Assembly: GCF_029011175.1 (NCBI RefSeq)
Contig: NZ_CP118946.1
Location: 1,674,001 to 1,738,000 of the forward strand
Source of the DNA: Winkia neuii
GTDB lineage: Bacteria; Actinomycetota; Actinomycetes; Actinomycetales; Actinomycetaceae
Reading direction: 5' to 3'
Length of the DNA: 64,000 nucleotides
Shown: in pieces, positions 9,842-19,178 of the stretch
Layout of the letters: each line of letters starts with the position of its first letter
Position numbering within the stretch: position 1 is the stretch's first letter
Program-made: the position numbers and the translations under genes
The notes under the pieces: model-generated
Told to the model about the DNA's origin: nothing
Database searches by the model: none
The model's input: the letters and a program-made list of their open reading frames with translations, nothing else

Positions 9842-10477
9842 TTATTCTTCGGATTCGCCCTCAGCTTCGCCTTCGGACTCGCCCTCAGCTTCGCCTTCGG
9901 ACTCCTCGCCGGCCTCGGGCTCGGGAATGTCAACTTCCTCGGGCTCGCGAACGGTCAGGATCTCGGCATCAGGTTCAATGTCAAGCTCGACGCCCTCGGG
10001 CAGCTTGATGTCTTCTGCGCGAACAGTGACGTCGGCTTCCAGGCCCTCGATGTTGACAACCAAGTACTCCGGAATTGCGATAGCCGGAGCAATGACGGGC
10101 AGTTCGAAGGTTTCCTGCACGTGGGTGAGGCCGGGAGCCGGCTCGCCCTCGACTTCGAGCGGAACCTCAACGTTAACCTTCTCGTCGCGGGTAACGGCGA
10201 GCAGATCCAGGTGAAGGATATCCCAGCGAACCGGGTGACGCTGAATGTCCTTAACCAGTGCCAGCTGCTCGGTGCCATCGATATCGAGTTCGACCAGAGC
10301 GTTGGCGTTGTCCTTCACGATCAGGAAGGTCTCGTGTGCCGGCAGGCTCACGTGAGTGGTCTTCTTATCCTTGCCACCGTAGATGACGGCGGGAATACGG
10401 CCGGCTGCACGGGCGCGGCGGGCGTAGCCCTTACCAAAGTCAGAGCGAACGGTAGCTTCAAGCTTGTTTTCAGCCAT
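9842..10477 (-). CDS. rplY: 50S ribosomal protein L25/CTC (general stress type)
   Basis: Binds 5S rRNA in the large subunit. The 211-aa form has the L25 N-terminal domain (MAENKLEATVRSDFGKGYAR...GRIPAVIYGG) and the extra C-terminal beta domain of the TL5/CTC type. It ends in a very acidic, repetitive Glu/Gly/Ser tail (EGEAEGESEGE), encoded by near-repeats of GAGGGCGA. Ribosome site AAAGGA precedes the ATG. Flanked by prs and pth as in many Actinobacteria. Confidence 0.95.
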   Translation of the reverse strand: MAENKLEATVRSDFGKGYARRARAAGRIPAVIYGGKDKKTTHVSLPAHETFLIVKDNANALVELDIDGTEQLALVKDIQRHPVRWDILHLDLLAVTRDEKVNVEVPLEVEGEPAPGLTHVQETFELPVIAPAIAIPEYLVVNIEGLEADVTVRAEDIKLPEGVELDIEPDAEILTVREPEEVDIPEPEAGEESEGEAEGESEGEAEGESEE

Positions 10478-10638
10478 GATGTCCTTTCGGGTAGTAGTGG
10501 CCCCGGAGGACGCAGGGTTTCCTGCGGCCGCGTCGATAACGGAGTGTCAACTGACCTCCCTCGCCGAGGCAACTCACATAGTCTAACTTGCTGGTGGCCA
10601 CCGAAGCAACGAGCGCGGGCAGTCTCACATTAAACGCC

Positions 10639-10667
10639 GCTGCCCTCCCCTTGGCGGGGAGGGCAGC
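10639..10667 (-). terminator. Hairpin downstream of prs
   Basis: Perfect 12-bp stem GCTGCCCTCCCC / GGGGAGGGCAGC with a 5-base loop, just after the prs stop. There is no strong T-run after it, so it may act as a terminator or as an RNA-stabilising end. Confidence 0.65.
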
Positions 10668-10676
10668 AACCTAAAA

Positions 10677-11666
10677 CTAAGCTACGGGGCCGTCGAACAA
10701 CGAGGTGACCGAACCGTCGTCGAAAACTTCCTTGATCGCACGCGCCAGCAACGGGGCAATCGACAGGACAGTGAGCTTGTCGAAACGCTTGGAGCCCTCG
10801 ATCGGCAGGGTGTTGGTAACTACCACTTCGCGGGCGCCGCACTCAGATAGCCGCTGCGTAGCCGGATCCGACAGGATGCCGTGCGTAGCAGCAACGATCA
10901 CATCTGCTGCACCGGAGGCCAGCAGCACCTTGACCGCCTCGGCGATGGTGCCGCCGGTATCGATCATGTCGTCGACCAGCACGCAGTGCTTGCCTTCGAC
11001 CTCGCCTACAACTCGGTTAGCTACTGCATGATTCGGCTTGGTGGTGTCGCGAGTCTTGTGCACGAACGCCAACGAGCAACCGCCCAGGCGATTTGCCCAC
11101 TTCTCGGCAACGCGAACGCGGCCGGCATCCGGGGACACAACGGTGATCTTATCCTTGTCGGCGCCAACGCGAGTCTTCACGTACTCGACCAGTACGGGCA
11201 TGGCATAGAGGTGGTCCAGCGGGCCGTTGAAGAAGCCCTGCGACTGCGAGGCGTGCAGATCCACCGACATGATGCGGTCGGCGCCTGCCGTCTTGAACAG
11301 GTCAGCGACCAGGCGGGCGGAAATAGGTTCGCGGCCCTGATGCTTCTTGTCCTGGCGGGCATAGGGGTAAGAGGGCGCCACCACGGTAATGCGCTTCGCG
11401 GAAGCACGCTTAAGGGCGTCAACCATGATCAGCTGCTCAACCAGCCACTTGTTCAAATCCTGGGTGTAGGACTGAATTACGAACGCGTCCGCACCGCGCA
11501 CCGATTCGTTGAAACGAACGTAAATTTCCCCGTTCGCGAAGTCGTATGCCGTGGTGGGAAGCAGTTCAGTTTTCAGCTCCTTTGCCACTGCCTCCGCCAA
11601 TTCCGGGTAAGCCCGTCCTGAAACAACTACTAGTCGTTTCTCGCCGGAGGAGATGATGCCTGTCAT
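10677..11666 (-). CDS. prs: Ribose-phosphate pyrophosphokinase
   Basis: Makes PRPP from ribose 5-phosphate and ATP for nucleotide, histidine and tryptophan synthesis. The 329-aa product carries the family landmarks: FNESVRGADAFVIQ, the metal/ribose loop SVDLHASQSQGFF, VVSPDAGRVRVAEKWA and the PRPP-binding loop VLVDDMIDTGGTI. Ribosome site AGAAGGGA precedes ATG 11666. It sits 38 bases after glmU, the standard actinobacterial pairing. Confidence 0.97.
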   Translation of the reverse strand: MTGIISSGEKRLVVVSGRAYPELAEAVAKELKTELLPTTAYDFANGEIYVRFNESVRGADAFVIQSYTQDLNKWLVEQLIMVDALKRASAKRITVVAPSYPYARQDKKHQGREPISARLVADLFKTAGADRIMSVDLHASQSQGFFNGPLDHLYAMPVLVEYVKTRVGADKDKITVVSPDAGRVRVAEKWANRLGGCSLAFVHKTRDTTKPNHAVANRVVGEVEGKHCVLVDDMIDTGGTIAEAVKVLLASGAADVIVAATHGILSDPATQRLSECGAREVVVTNTLPIEGSKRFDKLTVLSIAPLLARAIKEVFDDGSVTSLFDGPVA

Positions 11667-11704
11667 CGACTGGTCCCTTCTAAAGTTTTGTTGCCTTGCC
11701 CTGC

Positions 11705-12463
11705 CTAGCGGCGCGAACGCCGCTCCGCATAAATCTTAGCCAAAGCACCCAGCTGTTCGGGTGTATTGACGCCTTCTGCTTGGACCGAATCTGCAAGGAT
11801 GTGGGCCGCCGCCCCCAATCCGTCTTTCACGGCGATTGCGACGGTATCCGTCAAGTAAACCTCGCCCTGGTCGTTATCCGTGTCCAAGTTCTGTAATGCG
11901 GCCTGAAGGAATTCGGCATCAAAAGCGTATATTCCCGCATTTATCTCGTTTATTACCAGCTGCGCGGAGCTGGCATCGCGGTGTTCTACGATTCCCTTCA
12001 CATTGCCGTCTGCATCGCGCAGGATGCGTCCGTATCCGGTGGGGTCTGCGACTTTTGTGGAAAGCAGGGTAACCGCTGCGCCGGCCTCTTCATGGGCGGC
12101 AACCAAAGCGGAAAGCGTCTGCGATTCTAAGAGGGGCACGTCCCCCGAGGTGACCACGCAGGTACCGGTGACAGGTTTGGTTTCAGCAAGTTTTTCGAGG
12201 GCGCAAGCCACGGCTCGACCGGTGCCTGGGATTTCGTCTTGGTCGGCTACTACGGCCTCGGGTGCAATCTGGTTGATGTGTGCGACTACCTGGTCGCGCT
12301 CGTGGCGTACCACCACACAAAGTCGATCTGGATTGATTCCCTGGGCTGCGGCTACGGCATGTCCCAGCAGTGTTTTGTCACCCATTTCGTGGAGAACTTT
12401 TGGTAGGGCTGAGCGCATTCGTTTGCCCTGGCCGGCGGCCAAAATGATTACCGTGCGTTCCAC
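11705..12463 (-). CDS. glmU: UDP-GlcNAc pyrophosphorylase domain protein (GlmU N-terminal half only)
   Basis: Nucleotidyltransferase expected to make UDP-GlcNAc from GlcNAc-1-phosphate and UTP. It has the signature LAAGQGKRMRSALPKVLHEM, GDVPLL, and the NAGIYAFD and EVYLTD motifs. The product is only 252 aa and ends with AKIYAERRSRR. The left-handed beta-helix acetyltransferase half of normal GlmU (about 450-490 aa) is absent, and prs follows after 38 bases, so there is no room for it. I chose GTG 12463, preceded by GGGGGA; a longer upstream start would run towards tRNA-Gln. The acetylation step must be coded elsewhere. Confidence 0.85.
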   Translation of the reverse strand: MERTVIILAAGQGKRMRSALPKVLHEMGDKTLLGHAVAAAQGINPDRLCVVVRHERDQVVAHINQIAPEAVVADQDEIPGTGRAVACALEKLAETKPVTGTCVVTSGDVPLLESQTLSALVAAHEEAGAAVTLLSTKVADPTGYGRILRDADGNVKGIVEHRDASSAQLVINEINAGIYAFDAEFLQAALQNLDTDNDQGEVYLTDTVAIAVKDGLGAAAHILADSVQAEGVNTPEQLGALAKIYAERRSRR

Positions 12464-12509
12464 GTTGTCCCCCGATTTTTTGCTTTGCAGCACCAGCATT
12501 TGCTGGCAG

Positions 12510-12580
12510 CTCCGCCCCCAGGACTCGAACCCGGACTGTAGGTACCAAAAACCCGCGTGCTGCCATTACACTAGGGCGGA
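12510..12580 (-). tRNA. tRNA-Gln (UUG)
   Basis: 71-nt cloverleaf with acceptor TCCGCCC/GGGCGGA, a D-arm with AATGGCA, anticodon loop TTTTGGT (anticodon TTG) and T-loop TTCGAGT. CCA is not encoded. The anticodon stem has a weak C-A closing pair. Lies between glmU and the TetR gene, as in related genomes. Confidence 0.88.
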
Positions 12581-12584
12581 ATGG

Positions 12585-12613
12585 TTCAAGCATGCCATGT
12601 TTTTCTCTATAGT
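12585..12613 (+). promoter_or_regulatory. Putative promoter of the TetR gene
   Basis: -35-like TTCAAG (12585-12590), 17-base spacer and -10 TATAGT (12608-12613), upstream of the TetR ribosome site GGGAGGG. The -35 match is weak. Confidence 0.4.
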
Positions 12614-12659
12614 AAAAACTGCTGGACTAAAGTCACACTCTTGGGAGGGCGGAATTTTG

Positions 12660-13283
12660 GTGTCGAAGGCGCGCATGACCGGTCTGGAAAGGCGCGAACA
12701 ACTTATCTCTATCGCCCGCCCCATTTTCGCCTCGCGCGGCTTTCAGGCCACCTCGGTAGAAGAGGTCGCTGCCGCGGCTAAGGTCTCCAAACCAGTTATC
12801 TACGAGCACTTCGGCGGCAAAGAAGGGCTGTACGCGGTGATCGTTGACCGCGAGGTCTCCTCTTTAACCAAAGCAATCATTGGGGCGCTAGAGTCTGCTA
12901 CCTCGCCGCGGGCCATGGTCGAATCTTCCACCATCGCCCTACTCACCTACATTGAAGACAACGAGGACGGATTCCGCCTGCTGATGCGCGACTCACCAGT
13001 GTCGCAGTCGACCGGACCCTATTCTTCGATCATGGGAGACGTTGCGGTAAAGGCCGAGTACCTGCTGGCGCAAACCCTAGAGGCGGTGGGACTAGACCCC
13101 ACACCCTCGCCAATGTACGCGCAAATGCTGGTCGGAATCGTCTCGCAGGTCGGCCAGTGGTGGTTAGAAGAGCGCAGCGCCGACAAACAGACCGTCGCCG
13201 CGCACGTCATCAACCTGGCCTGGTATGGGTTGCGCGGGATGCGCCCCGACCCGAAGCTGGTGACGGTAACTGAAACGGACTAG
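12660..13283 (+). CDS. TetR-family transcriptional regulator
   Basis: 207-aa DNA-binding regulator. The N-terminal helix-turn-helix is clear: RREQLISIARPIFASRGFQ followed by TSVEEVAAAAKVSKPVIYEHFGGKEGLY. The C-terminal ligand domain has no recognisable specificity. GTG 12660 is the likely start, with GGGAGGG about 10 bases upstream; ATG 12674 is possible. It is convergent with the ABC-F gene, overlapping its end by 4 bases. A TetR gene beside glmU is also found in mycobacteria and relatives; its targets here are unknown. Confidence 0.9.
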   Translation: MSKARMTGLERREQLISIARPIFASRGFQATSVEEVAAAAKVSKPVIYEHFGGKEGLYAVIVDREVSSLTKAIIGALESATSPRAMVESSTIALLTYIEDNEDGFRLLMRDSPVSQSTGPYSSIMGDVAVKAEYLLAQTLEAVGLDPTPSPMYAQMLVGIVSQVGQWWLEERSADKQTVAAHVINLAWYGLRGMRPDPKLVTVTETD

Positions 13284-15100
13284 TTACCTTCGGCCTTCTC
13301 GGCAGCCTCCAACCACTCTTCTTCCAGCTGATCCTGGCCCGCCTGCATCTGCTGCAACTTCTTGTTGAGCTCGGCTAGCTTTGCCACGTCCTGCGGGGAC
13401 AGAGAGGCCGACAAGGCAGCCATTTCCTGCTCCACCTTGGCTATTTGTGCGCGGGACTTATCCAGTTTTCGCTCTAGCGAACGCGCCTGTTTGCGTGCCG
13501 CGTACTGGGCTGCCGCATCCGTATTCTGCTTCTTCGGCGCGGGCGCCTGCTTTTCCACCTGCCCCTCGCGCATCGCCAAATACTGTTCCACTCCCCCTGG
13601 CAGATCCGCGAGCGCTCCCGAAGGTAGGAGTGCCATCTGGTGGTCGGTGGCTCGCTCGAGCAGGTAGCGATCGTGGGAAACCACTACTAGGGTGCCCGGG
13701 AAGGAGTCCAGCAGGTCCTCCATCTGGGCGAGCGTGTCAGTATCCAAGTCGTTAGTGGGCTCGTCCAGTAGCAGCACATTCGGTTCGGCCATCAGTAGTC
13801 GCATCAGCTGCAGGCGGCGGCGCTCCCCACCTGATATTTCTGCGATGCGCGTCCAAGCCCGTTCCCTGGTAAAGCCCAGTCGCTCTACTAGCTGGGTGGC
13901 GGTTACTTCCTTGCCTGCCACTTGAATGGACTGTTTTACATCCGCTACTGCTTCGACCACGCGCCGCTCCGCCAACGCATCCAGTTCGTGGGTGGCCTGC
14001 GACAACGTGGCAAGCTGGACTGTTTTCCCGCGGCGAATGTGCCCACTGGTAGGTTCCAATTCGCCTCTAAGTAGCCGCAGCAAAGTGGTCTTCCCGGCGC
14101 CGTTCACGCCAACGATCCCTACGCGCTCCCCTGGAGCCAGCCGCCAGGTGACATCTTTGATGATCGGTTCGGAATCCGGGTAGGCGAACGACACGTCCTC
14201 TAGATCGATGACCCGCTTGCCCAGGCGGGAGGTGGCCATGGATACCAGCTCCACCTTGTCGCGGGGCGGCGGGACGTTCGCGATCAGTGCCTCGGCAGCC
14301 TCAATGCGAAATTTCGGTTTGGAAGTGCGGGCCGGGGCTCCTCGGCGCAACCATGCCAGCTCCTTGCGCAAGGCGTTCTGCCTCTTTTCAGCGGCAACCT
14401 GCGCCGAGTGAGCACGTTCCTCCCTGGCCAAAATGTAGGCGGCATAGGAGCCCTCGTAGATTTCTACGTGCCCGGGGATCTGCGGTTTACCGTAGCCCGG
14501 ATCGACGCCGGGAACGACCTCCCAAATGTAGGAGCAGACAGCGTCTAGGAACCACCTATCGTGGGTGACTACCACCAGTGCTCCGGTATTGGAACGATGG
14601 TTGCGCAAGTACTGGGCCAGCCAAGCTACGCCCTCGACATCCAAATGGTTGGTCGGCTCGTCCAGCAGCAAAATCGTAGGCTTCGCTACGAGGGCGGCCG
14701 CTAGGCATACCCGGCGCCTTTGCCCGCCAGAAAGCTCCCCTGTGCGGGCCTGCAGCGAAATCCCAGAAAGTAGCCCCTCATGGATCGAGCGCACATCGGG
14801 ATCAGAAGCCCACTTATATTCCGGGCTATCGCCATGCAATACCTCACGAACGCTCGCCTGCGGGTCGGGCTGGTCGACCTGGCCTACTAGGCGCAAGTCG
14901 ACGCCCTCGGTAACGGTGCGCAGCCCCTGCTCCAGTTCCTGGGTTCCGGCAAGCAAGCGCAGCAGCGTAGATTTTCCAGCGCCGTTCGGGCCCAGCACGC
15001 CGATGCGGTCCCCATCGGCAATTCCAGCCGTAAAATCGGCGAGGATCTTGCGGGACCCCGCTAGCGTTCCTGCGTCTTGCACTCCTAATAAGTGAGCCAT
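13280..15100 (-). CDS. ABC-F family ATPase
   Basis: Soluble twin-ATPase of 606 aa that acts on ribosomes rather than transporting. Domain 1 has Walker A GPNGAGKST, signature LSGGQRRR and Walker B ILLLDEPTNHLD. The linker follows, then domain 2 with GVNGAGKTT, ISGGERRR and LLLDEPTNDLD. A basic coiled-coil tail spans about residues 525-606. No membrane segments. The gene lies between ispE and the TetR gene, its conserved place in Actinobacteria. Closest in layout to Uup-like members; whether it gives antibiotic protection cannot be told. Confidence 0.93.
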   Translation of the reverse strand: MAHLLGVQDAGTLAGSRKILADFTAGIADGDRIGVLGPNGAGKSTLLRLLAGTQELEQGLRTVTEGVDLRLVGQVDQPDPQASVREVLHGDSPEYKWASDPDVRSIHEGLLSGISLQARTGELSGGQRRRVCLAAALVAKPTILLLDEPTNHLDVEGVAWLAQYLRNHRSNTGALVVVTHDRWFLDAVCSYIWEVVPGVDPGYGKPQIPGHVEIYEGSYAAYILAREERAHSAQVAAEKRQNALRKELAWLRRGAPARTSKPKFRIEAAEALIANVPPPRDKVELVSMATSRLGKRVIDLEDVSFAYPDSEPIIKDVTWRLAPGERVGIVGVNGAGKTTLLRLLRGELEPTSGHIRRGKTVQLATLSQATHELDALAERRVVEAVADVKQSIQVAGKEVTATQLVERLGFTRERAWTRIAEISGGERRRLQLMRLLMAEPNVLLLDEPTNDLDTDTLAQMEDLLDSFPGTLVVVSHDRYLLERATDHQMALLPSGALADLPGGVEQYLAMREGQVEKQAPAPKKQNTDAAAQYAARKQARSLERKLDKSRAQIAKVEQEMAALSASLSPQDVAKLAELNKKLQQMQAGQDQLEEEWLEAAEKAEGN

Positions 15101-16039
15101 CTACTCCCTTTCAATCCTTGCGCCGCCAGCCGGACCAGTAATCACGACCACGCGTCCCACCTGGGGCAAAGATTCTAAAGCTGAACCAATCTTGCGGGCT
15201 TGCTCCCCATTTTCTGCCAGGGCCACTACTGTTGGGCCGGAACCGGATACCTGCGCCCCCAGTGCGCCGCTATCGCGGGCTACCTCAATCACCTGAGCCA
15301 GCGCGGGCCGTTCCGCCAATGCGGCCGGCTGTAGATCGTTGAACATCAGCTGCCCGAGTGGGCGGGGATCCGGATCCGCTAGCGCGCTCGCCAACTGTTC
15401 TTCGAGGGGACCTGCCGCGGTTCCCGGCAGCGCCCACGGCGGGGTGTGCGGCTGGCCCATCATGTCAAAACGGCGGAACACCGTGGGCGTGGACAGCCCC
15501 TGCCCCGCCGCGGACGCAAACACCCAATGTCGCGCGGCCGCCTGCCCAATCGGTTGTAGCCGATCCCCATAGCCGGTGCCGAGGGCGACATTCCCAGCCA
15601 GCGCAAAGGGCACATCGGCTCCCAGCTGCCGGGCTAGGTCCGAGTAATCCTGGTCAATGGCAAAGGTAGCTGCCGTTGCCACGAGCGCGGCGGCAGCATC
15701 GGCTGAACCGCCGGCCATTCCCCCGGCGACTGGCACTCGTTTGGTGATCCGCAGCTGTGCCGCCCCACGGATGCCCGCTTTTTGCAAGAGGGCCGAAGCA
15801 GCCCTGACAGCAAGGTTTTCCTGCGGGGCGAGGGCGGATAGTTCCGCGGGCAGCGGCATTTCATTTCCAGCACTGTCCACCATGGTGGTCTGCAGGCTCC
15901 ACCTATCTGCAGGAATAACCTCAACTTCCTCGCGAAGGCCCACTGCCATGAACACTGTGCGCAGCGGATGGTAGCCCCGCTCGTCGGGGCTGGAGCAGGC
16001 AAGGGTGACGTTTAGTTTTCCGGGTGCGGAAGCCTTCAC
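15101..16039 (-). CDS. ispE: 4-diphosphocytidyl-2-C-methyl-D-erythritol kinase
   Basis: GHMP kinase of the MEP pathway, which supplies isoprenoid precursors for the menaquinone tail and undecaprenyl phosphate. The 312-aa product starts [26 protein letters not shown] and has the ATP loop [19 protein letters not shown] and the C-terminal GSGPTVVAL motif. The start overlaps the ksgA stop by 4 bases and its stop abuts the ABC-F start, so the three are probably co-translated. Confidence 0.96.
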   Translation of the reverse strand: MKASAPGKLNVTLACSSPDERGYHPLRTVFMAVGLREEVEVIPADRWSLQTTMVDSAGNEMPLPAELSALAPQENLAVRAASALLQKAGIRGAAQLRITKRVPVAGGMAGGSADAAAALVATAATFAIDQDYSDLARQLGADVPFALAGNVALGTGYGDRLQPIGQAAARHWVFASAAGQGLSTPTVFRRFDMMGQPHTPPWALPGTAAGPLEEQLASALADPDPRPLGQLMFNDLQPAALAERPALAQVIEVARDSGALGAQVSGSGPTVVALAENGEQARKIGSALESLPQVGRVVVITGPAGGARIERE

Positions 16040-16947
16040 GAATCCGCCTCTTGCGAGATCTTCACAAAATCGGCAACGGTCAGGGTCTCTCCGCGCCGGG
16101 ACGGGTCTATGCCCGTCTTCTCTAATACCTCTGCCGCCTTAGCTGCCGATCCGAAGTAGTTTTTGAGCGCTTGGCGCAGTGTCTTGCGCCGCTGGTTGAA
16201 GGCGGCATCTACCAGTGCAAACACTGCCGAGCGATCCGCCTTTGGACTGGGCTTGCGGCTGATCCGCACAAGGGCAGAATCCACGTTCGGCACGGGCCAA
16301 AATACGCCGCGGCCGACTGTTCCGGCACGCTCCACGTCCCCATACCAGGCAGCCTTCACCGAGGGCACCCCGTAGGTGCGGCTTCCCGGCCCGGCAGCGA
16401 GTCTATCTGCAACCTCTGCCTGGACCATTACCAACACGGTCTGCACCGTCGGCAACGCTTCAAGCAGCGTGAGCAGTACAGGCACCGCCACGTTATAGGG
16501 CAGGTTCGCCACGATGTACGTGGGCGGCTCATCAAATATTTCCGAGGGCGCATCCCCCACCGGCACAGCCGCCGACAGTTTCTGTGGCTCGGTTACTTCC
16601 ATGGCATCCGAGCGCAGGATGCGCAGCCTGTCAGCCGCCTCCTTTTGCCGGGCCAAGACCGTCTGCGGCAACGCGGTAGCAAGGCGGGCATCGATTTCCA
16701 CTGCTGTAACCGCGGCTCCGGCCTCGAGCAGCGCCAGTGTCAAGGAGCCCAGGCCCGGACCAACCTCGAGCACGTGCATCCCAGCTACGTCACCTGCCGC
16801 ACGCACGATCTTACGTACGGTGGAGGCATCGTGAACAAAATTTTGTCCCAACACTTTGGTTGGTTGCACGCCCAAGGCGGCACAGATGTCACGTACTTCT
16901 GCGGGCCCCAGCAGGCCGGCTTCTAGGGAAGAGTTGTTCACATGCAT
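16036..16947 (-). CDS. ksgA: 16S rRNA dimethyladenosine transferase
   Basis: SAM-dependent enzyme that dimethylates two adjacent adenines near the 3' end of 16S rRNA during small-subunit assembly. The 303-aa product has [19 protein letters not shown] motif [13 protein letters not shown] and the catalytic motif [12 protein letters not shown] 16947 is preceded by a weak AAGG. Loss of this enzyme classically gives kasugamycin resistance; here it appears intact. Confidence 0.96.
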   Translation of the reverse strand: MHVNNSSLEAGLLGPAEVRDICAALGVQPTKVLGQNFVHDASTVRKIVRAAGDVAGMHVLEVGPGLGSLTLALLEAGAAVTAVEIDARLATALPQTVLARQKEAADRLRILRSDAMEVTEPQKLSAAVPVGDAPSEIFDEPPTYIVANLPYNVAVPVLLTLLEALPTVQTVLVMVQAEVADRLAAGPGSRTYGVPSVKAAWYGDVERAGTVGRGVFWPVPNVDSALVRISRKPSPKADRSAVFALVDAAFNQRRKTLRQALKNYFGSAAKAAEVLEKTGIDPSRRGETLTVADFVKISQEADS

Positions 16948-16998
16948 AAGGTTACACGCCGCCTTACCAGCAAAGAAAAGTCACGGTTAACGCAAGGC

Positions 16999-17022
16999 GG
17001 CACCCTGCCAAAGCAGGGTGCC
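16999..17022 (-). terminator. Hairpin downstream of rplL
   Basis: Perfect 10-bp stem GGCACCCTGC / GCAGGGTGCC with a 4-base loop, 30 bases past rplL. No T-run follows on the minus strand, so termination strength is uncertain. Confidence 0.6.
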
Positions 17023-17051
17023 AACCAGAACGCTTGCAGTTTTTAGGAAAA

Positions 17052-17435
17052 CTACTTCAGGGTGACGGTGCCGCCAGCCTCTTCCAGAGCAGCCTTGAGC
17101 TCTTCAGCCTTGTCCTTCGGGGCGCCTTCCAGGATGGCCTTAGGAGCGGAGTCAACCAGGTCCTTGGCTTCCTTCAGGCCGAGCGAAGTAGCGGCGCGAA
17201 CAGCCTTGATGACGGCGATCTTCTTGTCGCCAGCGGATTCGAGGACGACGTCGAATTCGGTCTTCTCTTCGGCTGCGGGGGCATCGCCTGCACCCGGAGC
17301 AGCAACGGCAACGGCGGCCGGAGCAGCAGCTTCAACATCGAATTCTTCTTCGAACTTCTTGACGAATTCGGAGATTTCGATGAGGGTCATTTCCTTGAAA
17401 GCATCGAGTAGCTCGTCGGTAGTGAGCTTAGCCAT
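17052..17435 (-). CDS. rplL: 50S ribosomal protein L7/L12
   Basis: Stalk protein that recruits translation factors. The 127-aa product has the N-terminal dimerisation region, an Ala/Pro-rich hinge ([22 protein letters not shown]) and the C-terminal domain [21 protein letters not shown]...[18 protein letters not shown] precedes the ATG. Second gene of the rplJL pair. Confidence 0.98.
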   Translation of the reverse strand: MAKLTTDELLDAFKEMTLIEISEFVKKFEEEFDVEAAAPAAVAVAAPGAGDAPAAEEKTEFDVVLESAGDKKIAVIKAVRAATSLGLKEAKDLVDSAPKAILEGAPKDKAEELKAALEEAGGTVTLK

Positions 17436-17513
17436 TTTGGCATCCTTTCGGTTTGTCCTGCTTCGCGAGCAGAGGTTTTCTTTTTTGACCTATTCAGGTC
17501 GGGGTGTAGCAGA

Positions 17514-18035
17514 CTAGGCTGCCTTTTCCTGCTTCTCGCGCAGGGCATCGATGGTGCGCACCGTCTTGAGGGCGGGCGCGTTGAAGACTTGCGCAGCCTT
17601 GGCGATAGGAGCCTTGAGGACCCCGGCAGCCTTGGCCAGCAGAACCTCGCGAGACTCGAGGTCAGCGAGCTTCTTGACGTCTTCAACAGTAAGAGCAGCG
17701 CCATCCATGACACCGTTCTTGATTACGAGTGCTTCGTTTTCCTTCGCGAAGTCACGCAGTGCCTTTGCCGCATCTACGGCTTCACCGCTGACGAAAGCAA
17801 TAGCGGTCGGACCAACCAGATCCTCGCTAAGGCCTTCCACGCCAGCATTCTTGGCTGCGATACGGGCAAGCGTGTTCTTCACGACGGAGTAGGTAGCAAT
17901 ACCAGTAAGCGAGCGGCGCAGCGTCTTGAGCTGCTCCACGGAAAGCCCACGGTATTCCGTCAGCAGCACCGCGTTAGAGGAACGGAACAGTTCCTCTAGT
18001 TCGGCGATTGCCGCAGACTTTTCAGGCCTTGCCAT
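17514..18035 (-). CDS. rplJ: 50S ribosomal protein L10
   Basis: Base of the ribosomal stalk; binds L7/L12 dimers and 23S rRNA. The 173-aa product begins [20 protein letters not shown] and contains [18 protein letters not shown] and [10 protein letters not shown] chose ATG 18035, which has a perfect AGGAGG 6 bases upstream; an ATG 24 bases earlier lacks a better site. A structured leader lies upstream (see separate entry). Confidence 0.96.
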   Translation of the reverse strand: MARPEKSAAIAELEELFRSSNAVLLTEYRGLSVEQLKTLRRSLTGIATYSVVKNTLARIAAKNAGVEGLSEDLVGPTAIAFVSGEAVDAAKALRDFAKENEALVIKNGVMDGAALTVEDVKKLADLESREVLLAKAAGVLKAPIAKAAQVFNAPALKTVRTIDALREKQEKAA

Positions 18036-18130
18036 AGGCCCTCCTTCCGATCGTGCCACAGGCCGGAGTTCGGGGGTAAAAGAAAAACCCCGGGCATAGG
18101 CGCCGGGGGCAAATAACTGCAGTAAGCTAT
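18036..18130 (-). promoter_or_regulatory. rplJ leader with attenuator-like hairpin
   Basis: Upstream of rplJ the minus strand carries a GC hairpin with stem CCCCGG/CCGGGG (about 18084-18109), followed at once by TTTTTCTTTT, then about 45 bases to the rplJ ribosome site. A hairpin plus U-run inside a 5' leader is the form of a transcription attenuator. L10 leaders (bound by L10-L12) are known regulators of this operon in other bacteria. I cannot confirm the L10-binding fold by eye. Confidence 0.6.
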
Positions 18131-18266
18131 GTTGCTTCTAGGTCACCTACGCCGGCTCCATCCGGATTTGAGTCCACGCTTTGCGGACACCTGCGGTCTT
18201 GGGCAGTTATTAGGGTAGCAGCTTGACCTACCTCTTCCAAGGAGTAGGGCTTCTTTGTGCGCAAGG

Positions 18267-19043
18267 CTACATTAGCCACTGTTGGTAGCCGAGATAGCAG
18301 GACATGACTATGACCATGGTTAGCAGCGCAAAACGGATCAGCCTGGTGCCGCCTTTCACTACCGTGCGCGCGCCAATTTGGGCGCCGATGACGTTGGCCA
18401 CGGCCAAGGTGAGCCCCAGCGTCCACCAGATGTGCCCGGCGAGGGCAAAAACGATTAGTCCCCCGATGTTGGTGCAGGTGTTTACAACCTTAGCTAGCGC
18501 GGCAGACTTCAGGAAGCTCTGGCTGAGCAGAGCGGTGAAACCCATGATTAGGAACATGCCGGTTCCGGGACCAAAAAGCCCGTCGTAGGCGCCTACTACG
18601 CCTACCAGCACTAGGGCGAGGACGCGACCTTTCTTGCTCGCCTTCCTAGCGCCTTCTATCTCTTTTCCGAAGGAGGGCTTCAGTGCCACGAAAGTGCCTG
18701 AAGCCAGCAATAGCACAATAACTATGGGCCGCATGTAGTCGGAGTTGATAGCGGAAGCTGCGGCCGCCCCAATCCCAGAGCAAATCAGGGCAATCGGCAC
18801 GTATTTGATCAACTGCTGCCTGGAAACCCCCACGTTGCGCGTCAGGGACACCGCCGCCGAGGCGGTGCCGCACACGGCCGCCAGCTTATTCGACGCCAAT
18901 GCCACCGCCGGTGCCAGCTGCGGCATGGCAGACATGATCAGCGGTATCAGCACCAGCCCACCGCCACCGATTAGCGCGTCTATCCAACCGGCTACAGCCG
19001 ATCCTGCCAACATAAGGGCCCACAGCGAAATACTCACGGCCAC
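18267..19043 (-). CDS. TauE/SafE-family membrane permease
   Basis: 258-aa protein with about eight hydrophobic helices in the repeated TauE/SafE pattern: WIDALIGGGGLVLIP near the N-terminus and the repeat-matching GVVGAYDGLFGPGTGMFLI in the second half. The family exports or imports sulfonates, sulfite and related anions; the substrate here is unknown. GTG 19043 is the start. It stands alone between rplJ and rplA. About 230 bases separate it from rplJ, of which 18131-18266 shows nothing else I recognise. Confidence 0.88.
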   Translation of the reverse strand: MAVSISLWALMLAGSAVAGWIDALIGGGGLVLIPLIMSAMPQLAPAVALASNKLAAVCGTASAAVSLTRNVGVSRQQLIKYVPIALICSGIGAAAASAINSDYMRPIVIVLLLASGTFVALKPSFGKEIEGARKASKKGRVLALVLVGVVGAYDGLFGPGTGMFLIMGFTALLSQSFLKSAALAKVVNTCTNIGGLIVFALAGHIWWTLGLTLAVANVIGAQIGARTVVKGGTRLIRFALLTMVIVMSCYLGYQQWLM

Positions 19044-19132
19044 ACATCATACGGCAGTACCTAACTTAGGGGAAACCCTACCCGGTAAGAGCTCTCGGCA
19101 GATTCGATAGATAGAAGAACCCATAGATATAC

Positions 19133-19163
19133 GAATGCCCCGGAGGCTAGCTCCGGGGCATTC
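19133..19163 (-). terminator. Intrinsic terminator after rplA
   Basis: Perfect 13-bp stem GAATGCCCCGGAG / CTCCGGGGCATTC with a 5-base loop, 15 bases past the rplA stop; only a weak T tract follows. Confidence 0.75.
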
Positions 19164-19178
19164 TTCAGCTAGTTAGGC

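Noticed and set aside
9841-9910. Repeated GCCTTCGGA/CTCGCCCTCAGC units at the rplY end as a regulatory repeat
   Set aside because: They are in frame and encode the acidic EGESEGEA tail, so protein composition explains them.
12003-12659. A long plus-strand frame leading into the TetR gene
   Set aside because: It runs antisense through glmU and tRNA-Gln; the TetR homology starts only near 12660.
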